A DNA stretch of 25,501 nucleotides. It comes from GBS-DC sp964451985. Its GTDB lineage: Bacteria; Armatimonadota; Fimbriimonadia; Fimbriimonadales; GBS-DC. The stretch is taken from assembly GCA_964451985.1 (NCBI GenBank), contig CAYVKB010000034.1, positions 1 through 25,501 on the forward strand. The letters are read 5' to 3'. The position numbers and the translations under genes are program-made. This document shows, one piece after another, positions 21,384 through 25,501 of the stretch. Numbering within the stretch: position 1 is the stretch's first letter; the number at the start of each line of letters is the position of its first letter. Below the pieces are notes generated by a model that worked only from the letters and a program-made list of their open reading frames with translations, was not told where the DNA came from and did no database searches.

Positions 21384-21845
21384 ATGCAAGCGACAGATAC
21401 TCTCGAACGACGTCGGGCGTTGCGCACGACCCGCTCGCTCGTGCTGCTGACCATCTTCGGGCTACTCGCGCTTTTTTTCGCACTGAATTTCCGAATCGTA
21501 GTGGTGAACGGACCATCGATGGAACCAACCTACAAGAGCGGCGACCGCCTACTGATGACCACTGCCTACTGGCTGTTCGGCGATATCGAGAGAGGTGATG
21601 TGGTGGTGATTATTCGCCCGAACGGGGAGCTGCTGATTAAGCGCGTTGTGGCGTTTGCGGGCGAGCAGATACCCAAAAATTACTGGACACCGTTGGTCTA
21701 TATGATGGGCGGGCGTGTGCCTGAAGGGCACCTCTTCGTCGTGGGCGATAATCTCGCGCGTTCGGAAGACAGCCGTCAACTGGGTGCGATTCCGCTAAGC
21801 TATGTACAGGGCAAAATCGTCGGTGGGCGGAGGGACTTGCCTTGA
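21384..21845 (+). CDS. lepB: Signal peptidase I
   Basis: This 153-residue enzyme has one N-terminal membrane segment (SLVLLTIFGLLALFFALNF) and the catalytic dyad: Ser 45 in VNGPSMEPTYKSGDRLL and Lys 86 in LLIKRVVAFAGE. The later GDN box (VVGDNLARSEDSRQLGAI) completes the S26 pattern. It removes signal peptides at the outer face of the inner membrane. It is on the short side for the family, as in Gram-positive-like SipS types with a small beta domain. The start at ATG 21384 has GGAGG 12 nt upstream, within the 3' end of the serine hydrolase gene. The next gene starts inside its stop codon region. It would serve the several secreted proteins nearby. Confidence 0.93.
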   Translation: MQATDTLERRRALRTTRSLVLLTIFGLLALFFALNFRIVVVNGPSMEPTYKSGDRLLMTTAYWLFGDIERGDVVVIIRPNGELLIKRVVAFAGEQIPKNYWTPLVYMMGGRVPEGHLFVVGDNLARSEDSRQLGAIPLSYVQGKIVGGRRDLP

Positions 21846-22351
21846 CCGATTGGAATGCGCTGGAGGCTATATGGGCAGGCAGGCGGATGCGCTTTTTGCC
21901 AGCGGGCAGTGGAGATGCGTTGCAACCGCCGCATTATGTGGTAGTGCTGATTAGCGACGGCGCAGGGCGATACCTGCTGGCGAACATTCGCGAGCGGGGC
22001 TACTGCGCTCCCAGCGGGCGGATTGAACCCGACGAGACGCCCGAAGCCGCCGCCGTCCGCGAGGCATACGAGGAATCGGGCGCAGTATTGGCGCAGTTAC
22101 ATCCGCTGGGCGATTATCTGCTGGAGCCGTGCAGCGAGGACGAGCAGTCGCCCTGCCGCGCGCCGGTGTTCTTCGCACAAGCGGAGCGTATCGACGCCCT
22201 GCACGCCAATTCGGAATCGCAGGGCGTGCGCTGGGCGACGTTGGCGGAGCTGCCGCAGATTTATTATGACTGGTCGCCCCTGATAGAGGCGGTGTTTCGA
22301 TATGCAGAGGAACGGCGCAAGTCGCTCTGGGAACGGCAAGGCGAAGCTTAA
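21842..22351 (+). CDS. Nudix hydrolase
   Basis: This 169-residue protein carries an intact Nudix box at residues 59-81 (GRIEPDETPEAAAVREAYEE, then SGA), matching G-x5-E-x7-REUxEExGU. Upstream are the typical strands (HYVVVLISDGAGRYLLANIR). These enzymes hydrolyse nucleoside diphosphates linked to another moiety, with magnesium; the substrate cannot be inferred. The start is TTG 21842, overlapping the lepB stop (TTGA) with GGAGGG nine nt upstream, so translation is coupled. The 3' end overlaps the following ligase-like gene by 50 nt. Confidence 0.9.
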   Translation: MTDWNALEAIWAGRRMRFLPAGSGDALQPPHYVVVLISDGAGRYLLANIRERGYCAPSGRIEPDETPEAAAVREAYEESGAVLAQLHPLGDYLLEPCSEDEQSPCRAPVFFAQAERIDALHANSESQGVRWATLAELPQIYYDWSPLIEAVFRYAEERRKSLWERQGEA

Positions 22352-24497
22352 GCCGCGTGCGCCGCAGTGGGCGTCATGGGCGGCGGGGCTGACGGGCGTG
22401 GGCGTCGCGCTCGCGCCGTGGCTGTCGGGCAGTGTGTATGTCGGGGCGCGCCCCGTTGCACCCGACGACACGCTCGGCGCGCTGCTCTGGGGCGCGGATA
22501 TGCCCCTGATGGGCGCCTTCCTCGTGTGTTTGTTTATCCTCTCGGGCTTTTTTGTCGCCGCGTGGAACGCCGAAATGTGGCGATTACCTGTCGGGCGGTT
22601 CCTGCTGCCGTTCGCACTGATGATTCTGTGGTTCAGCCTCTCGACTGTGGTGATGCAATCGGGCTGGGCGGGGCTGCTGCGGATTGTGCAGTGGCTGGCA
22701 GGACTGGTCGCCGTACTGACGCTTACAGCGGTGGTGCGGCGTGGGGCGGCGGCATGGCTCTTGATTGCCCCAATTGTGGTGAGCGCGAGCCTCCTGGGGC
22801 TTCGCGGCTGCACAGAGTATCTCATCAACGCGCTGGGGGGTGTACCGAACTGGCGCGTGTTCGCAAGCTTTTTCAATCCGAACCTACTGGCAGGCTATCT
22901 GGCGATGAGCGCGCCGCTCACGCTGGGACTGTTGCTGATGGCAGGGCGCGAGTTTGCTGACCCGCGCCGTCAGGCGTTCACCGCACTCCTCACAGTGGGG
23001 CTTTGGCTGCAGCTGAGTGCGCTCGCGCTCACGGCGTCGCGACTGGGCATGCTCTCGTTTCTCGGAGCGGCGGTGGTGTTCTTGGCGATTGCAGGCGCCT
23101 GGAAACTGCTCGCCCGCGATTTTATTATGCGGCTTGTGGTGGTGGGCGTATTGCTGCTCGGTATATTCTGGCTCAGCACGCCTGCCACACAGCGATTGAC
23201 TCCGCAAGCCGCCGCACAGGATGTCCATTCTGGTGCGTTCCGCGTGGAAACTTGGAAAGGCACCGCCCGCGCCGCGCTTGCCCACCCGATTCTGGGTGTA
23301 GGCACAGGTGCGTTCGAATGGCAATACCCACGCTACGCTCAGGTGGGCTACACACGCTCGGCGCATAACACCTATCTGGAGATTGCCGCCGAGTCGGGGC
23401 TGCCTGCGCTGCTGCTGATAGGTGTGCTGGCGGTGAGCTGGCTGGCGCGCACGGCACAGCGCGAACTGCCCCCCGAACCGAACCGACCTACCCCTCGCGT
23501 GATGGACTGGCGGGCAATGCGAATCGGCGTGCTTGCCGCCGTCGTGGGCGCGGGGCTGCACAACGCCGTCGACTCCGACCTACAGGCGTTTGCAAACCTG
23601 CTCACACTATGCGGGTTGTTGGGGTTGGGGCTTGCGCTTGCGCCTGACGGCGTGTTCACGCTTCCCATCCGCGCTATCGAGCGGCGCGGCACTGCACTGG
23701 TGATAACCCTCACACTAGCAACCGCGCTTGCGAGCTTCGGACTGGGCGAATGGTACGCCAATCAGGGACGCTACGAAACGCTCGTCTCGCACGCCCCACA
23801 AGCTGCCGAATTCTACAGCCTCGCCCGACGATTCGACGCGAACAACCCCGACTACCTGATGGACGCAGGCGAACTCTACTACGCGCTCGGTAGACGCGAA
23901 ACCGCACTGGAACTGATGACCCGCTCCGTCAGACTCAAGCCCTCGCCGCGCAACCTCTATCGGCTGGGACTGTATTACGAACGTGAAGGCAACTTGGAGA
24001 AAGCGCGAGAGTATTACCAGTCGGCGTTGGAGCGCGACCCGCACAGCCTGCCCGCGCTGCTCAAACTCGCCCGCCTTGTACAACCCGACGAGTCGGAACC
24101 GCGCCTGACCGACGAAGCGAAACGCTACTACGAGCGCGTAATCGAGATTCAGAACAGCCCCTACGGACGCATTCGCGCGATTCCTGAGATTGTGGAGACA
24201 GCGTATGGCTTTGCGCACTTGGCGCTGGCGCGCCACTATCGCGCAATAGGCGAGACGGTCAAGGCACAGGGGCACTACGAGCAGGCACTGCTGGTGTTCC
24301 GCAACTATCGCGAGGTCACCTATCCATTCAACCTCGCGGGGCGTGCACTAGGGCTGTATAACCCCGAACGGGAGCGGCAAATCCTGAACGCACACCTGCA
24401 GGCGCTAAGCGACCTCGCCGCGCTGTACGACTCGCAAGGGCGCACGCAGGATGCCGCTGCCCTGCGCGAGGAATACAACCGCCTCAGCAGCGAGTGA
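22302..24497 (+). CDS. O-antigen ligase/polymerase-like membrane protein with TPR domain
   Basis: This 731-residue protein has about 11 membrane segments up to residue about 490, then a soluble C-terminal TPR region. The Wzy_C-type signature is present: SFFNPNLLAGYLAMSAPLTLG, LALTASRLGMLSFLGA, then GTGAFEWQYPRY and RSAHNTYLEIAAESGLPALL. Residues about 500-725 hold tetratricopeptides (YLMDAGELYYALGRRETALE; NLYRLGLYYEREGNLEKARE; HLALARHYRAIGETVKAQGH). Relatives ligate or polymerise lipid-linked glycans at the periplasmic face, or transfer glycans to proteins (PilO/PglL type). Only the ligase-like class can be claimed. ATG 22302 lies 50 nt inside the Nudix gene with a weak GGCGG site. The SAM methyltransferase gene starts 3 nt after its stop. 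Confidence 0.85.
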   Translation: MQRNGASRSGNGKAKLKPRAPQWASWAAGLTGVGVALAPWLSGSVYVGARPVAPDDTLGALLWGADMPLMGAFLVCLFILSGFFVAAWNAEMWRLPVGRFLLPFALMILWFSLSTVVMQSGWAGLLRIVQWLAGLVAVLTLTAVVRRGAAAWLLIAPIVVSASLLGLRGCTEYLINALGGVPNWRVFASFFNPNLLAGYLAMSAPLTLGLLLMAGREFADPRRQAFTALLTVGLWLQLSALALTASRLGMLSFLGAAVVFLAIAGAWKLLARDFIMRLVVVGVLLLGIFWLSTPATQRLTPQAAAQDVHSGAFRVETWKGTARAALAHPILGVGTGAFEWQYPRYAQVGYTRSAHNTYLEIAAESGLPALLLIGVLAVSWLARTAQRELPPEPNRPTPRVMDWRAMRIGVLAAVVGAGLHNAVDSDLQAFANLLTLCGLLGLGLALAPDGVFTLPIRAIERRGTALVITLTLATALASFGLGEWYANQGRYETLVSHAPQAAEFYSLARRFDANNPDYLMDAGELYYALGRRETALELMTRSVRLKPSPRNLYRLGLYYEREGNLEKAREYYQSALERDPHSLPALLKLARLVQPDESEPRLTDEAKRYYERVIEIQNSPYGRIRAIPEIVETAYGFAHLALARHYRAIGETVKAQGHYEQALLVFRNYREVTYPFNLAGRALGLYNPERERQILNAHLQALSDLAALYDSQGRTQDAAALREEYNRLSSE

Positions 24498-24500
24498 GCT

Positions 24501-25424
24501 ATGCTGCTGCACACGGATTATCTCAGCGTCTCGAGGGTGCGCGCGGGGGCGGTTTTCATTCCCCTCACGGATCTACCCCAACGTACACACGAGCTGCCCC
24601 CACCGTACAAAGAGATACAGCTGATTCGGGACTCGCGAGACTCCTATTATGTGCTGGGCTGGCTGCATGCACGGGGTAGACGCGCACGGCTTTCCGACCC
24701 GCCCACCCACGCCCCACCCAACGCCCGCTACCGCCTGTGGCAGCCGAATGAGTGGTTGGAGGAATTCCTAACCTCACCCTACAGTCCTGTAGCCAATAGT
24801 GCCAAAACCTCACCCCTCAACTCCCTCTCCGTAAACGGAGACGGGGAGCAGCACGGGCGTAAGGCAGACATGCCCTCCCATCTGTTTATGGAGGGGGAAG
24901 ACAGGGAAACGAAATTCCTGCCGCCGTCGCTCACCCCCACCGCCTTAGACTTGGGCTGCGGCAGCGGGCGCGAAGCCGTGTACCTAGCCGAATTAGGCTG
25001 GCAGGTGACCGCTGCCGACCGCCTGCCTGAAGCCCTCACGCGCGGGTACGTCCTGCAAGCCCGCTACGCGCCCGATAGCCCACCCATTCACTGGCTCTGC
25101 GCCGACCTCGAGAAACCAGAGTGGCAGCCAGAGGGCAAGTTCGACCTAATTACACTGTTCTACTTCTACTCGCGCGAGCTGCTTGAACGCGCGTGCGCGT
25201 GGCTCAAGCCGAATGGAACACTGCTGGTAGAGGCGTTCACGGAACGTCATCGCGCCCACTATGGCAAACCCGCCTCTGAATTACGCATCGCACGGGCAGG
25301 TGAGCTGCCAAACCTGTTGCCTGCGAATATGTGTATCGTTCACCACTCGGAAGACTGGCGGGCGAACGGGCGGCATACGGCACGGTTGTGGGCGGAAAAC
25401 ACGACTTTTGAAAAAACGCCGTGA
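24501..25424 (+). CDS. SAM-dependent methyltransferase with rhodanese-like N-terminal part and repeat-derived insert
   Basis: This 307-residue protein is read from ATG 24501, 3 nt after the previous stop, with GAGTGAG upstream. Residues 147-300 form a class I methyltransferase: ALDLGCGSGREAVYLAELGW (motif I at 150-156), VTAADRLPEAL (Asp 173), FDLITLFYFYSRELL and LKPNGTLLVEAF. Residues 1-88 (VSRVRAGAVFIPLTD ... DSYYVLGWLHARGRRARL) resemble a degenerate rhodanese-like module without a clear active Cys. Residues about 90-143 are low in hydrophobics and are encoded by two palindromic repeats, so they look like an in-frame insertion. The substrate is unknown; similar domains occur in thiopurine/tellurite-type methyltransferases. 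The gene converges on the dockerin-like gene with 9 nt between. Confidence 0.8.
   Translation: MLLHTDYLSVSRVRAGAVFIPLTDLPQRTHELPPPYKEIQLIRDSRDSYYVLGWLHARGRRARLSDPPTHAPPNARYRLWQPNEWLEEFLTSPYSPVANSAKTSPLNSLSVNGDGEQHGRKADMPSHLFMEGEDRETKFLPPSLTPTALDLGCGSGREAVYLAELGWQVTAADRLPEALTRGYVLQARYAPDSPPIHWLCADLEKPEWQPEGKFDLITLFYFYSRELLERACAWLKPNGTLLVEAFTERHRAHYGKPASELRIARAGELPNLLPANMCIVHHSEDWRANGRHTARLWAENTTFEKTP
24771..24905. repeat. Palindromic repeat cluster inside the methyltransferase gene
   Basis: Two hairpins lie back to back in coding sequence: CTCCCTCTCCG-TAAA-CGGAGACGGGGAG (24821-24848) and CCCTCCCAT-CTGTTT-ATGGAGGGGG (24873-24896). ACCTCACCC also occurs twice (24771-24779 and 24808-24816). The composition and the CTCACCCC...CCCTCTCC layout are those of intergenic dispersed repeats rather than enzyme coding sequence. 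The reading frame is kept. Confidence 0.55.
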
Positions 25425-25433
25425 ACATCAGGT

Positions 25434-25501
25434 TCAGCACCCGCTTCCGAAGTTGAACAGCACCGCTAGCAAATCCGCATCGTCCACAGTGCCGTCGCAG
25501 T
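25434..25501 (-). CDS. Partial secreted protein with dockerin-like C-terminus
   Basis: Only the last 21 codons and the TGA (25434-25436) are in the window. The frame reads DGTVDDADLLAVLFNFGSG before a final Cys. This is the D-x-D-G-x-V-D-D-x-D-L pattern of the second calcium loop of dockerin type I-like repeats that close many secreted proteins in Armatimonadota and Planctomycetota. The body of the protein lies outside the window, so its function is unknown. It converges on the methyltransferase gene. Confidence 0.65.
   Translation of the reverse strand, partial: CDGTVDDADLLAVLFNFGSGC

Noticed and set aside
1..25501. tRNA, rRNA or riboswitch genes
   Set aside because: I saw no cloverleaf with a TTCGA-type loop and no conserved riboswitch core; a covariance-model search would be needed to exclude small RNAs.

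Overview
The window is about 25.5 kb of GC-rich bacterial DNA with densely packed genes and one assembly gap (100 N at 12935-13034). The gene set suggests a member of the Armatimonadota or a close relative. It holds a DUF6785-type OPT-like membrane protein, a GHL10 glycoside hydrolase, a DUF1080 secreted hydrolase, a PhyH dioxygenase, an Uma2-like fragment, a dockerin-like C-terminus, and short dispersed palindromes of the kind often seen in such genomes. This assignment is an inference from gene content; there is no rRNA or marker-gene proof.

Layout. 1-869 (minus): four small overlapping or coupled genes that look like phage head-tail genes; capsid, portal and terminase genes are absent on the upstream side. 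957-4298: two convergent polytopic membrane proteins (DUF6785 type, and a MATE/MOP-like transporter). 4397-7401: a phosphofructokinase with pyrophosphate-type active-site residues, converging on a two-gene unit made of a membrane HD-GYP phosphodiesterase and a degenerate HD-GYP partner. 7463-10080: small genes, namely a 43-residue secreted peptide, a conserved protein of unknown function, an anchored NTF2-like protein, a TPR membrane protein and a coiled-coil membrane protein. 10221-12607: a UbiD decarboxylase and a PhyH dioxygenase. 12608-13210: no convincing gene; it holds inverted repeats, a 41-bp tandem array interrupted by the gap, and a hairpin. 13211-17913 (minus): GHL10 hydrolase, a truncated Uma2 fragment, an M24 metallopeptidase, a DUF1080 hydrolase and a MarR regulator with a cysteine-rich tail. 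17955-20124 (minus): a Fe-S type PD-(D/E)XK nuclease coupled to a triple-GAF protein. 20179-25424 (plus): an orphan small protein, then a compact run of a penicillin-binding-type serine hydrolase, signal peptidase I, a Nudix hydrolase, an O-antigen-ligase/TPR membrane protein and a SAM methyltransferase. 25434-25501: the last 21 codons of a secreted protein with a dockerin-like end.

No complete new defence or mobile system is visible. The most unusual signals are regulatory and repeat-based. (1) Eight genes without a Shine-Dalgarno have a GGTANNNT hexamer block only 6-10 nt before the start codon, which points to leaderless transcripts. Operon-internal genes mostly have clear Shine-Dalgarno sites. 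(2) The 9-mer GCAGGAATC occurs four times, always just upstream of genes; once it sits exactly 17 bp before a perfect TATAAT, which suggests a non-TTGACA -35 class. (3) Palindromic repeats appear to have inserted in frame inside two enzymes, the M24 peptidase and the SAM methyltransferase. (4) An HD-GYP enzyme is translationally coupled to a pseudoenzyme copy.
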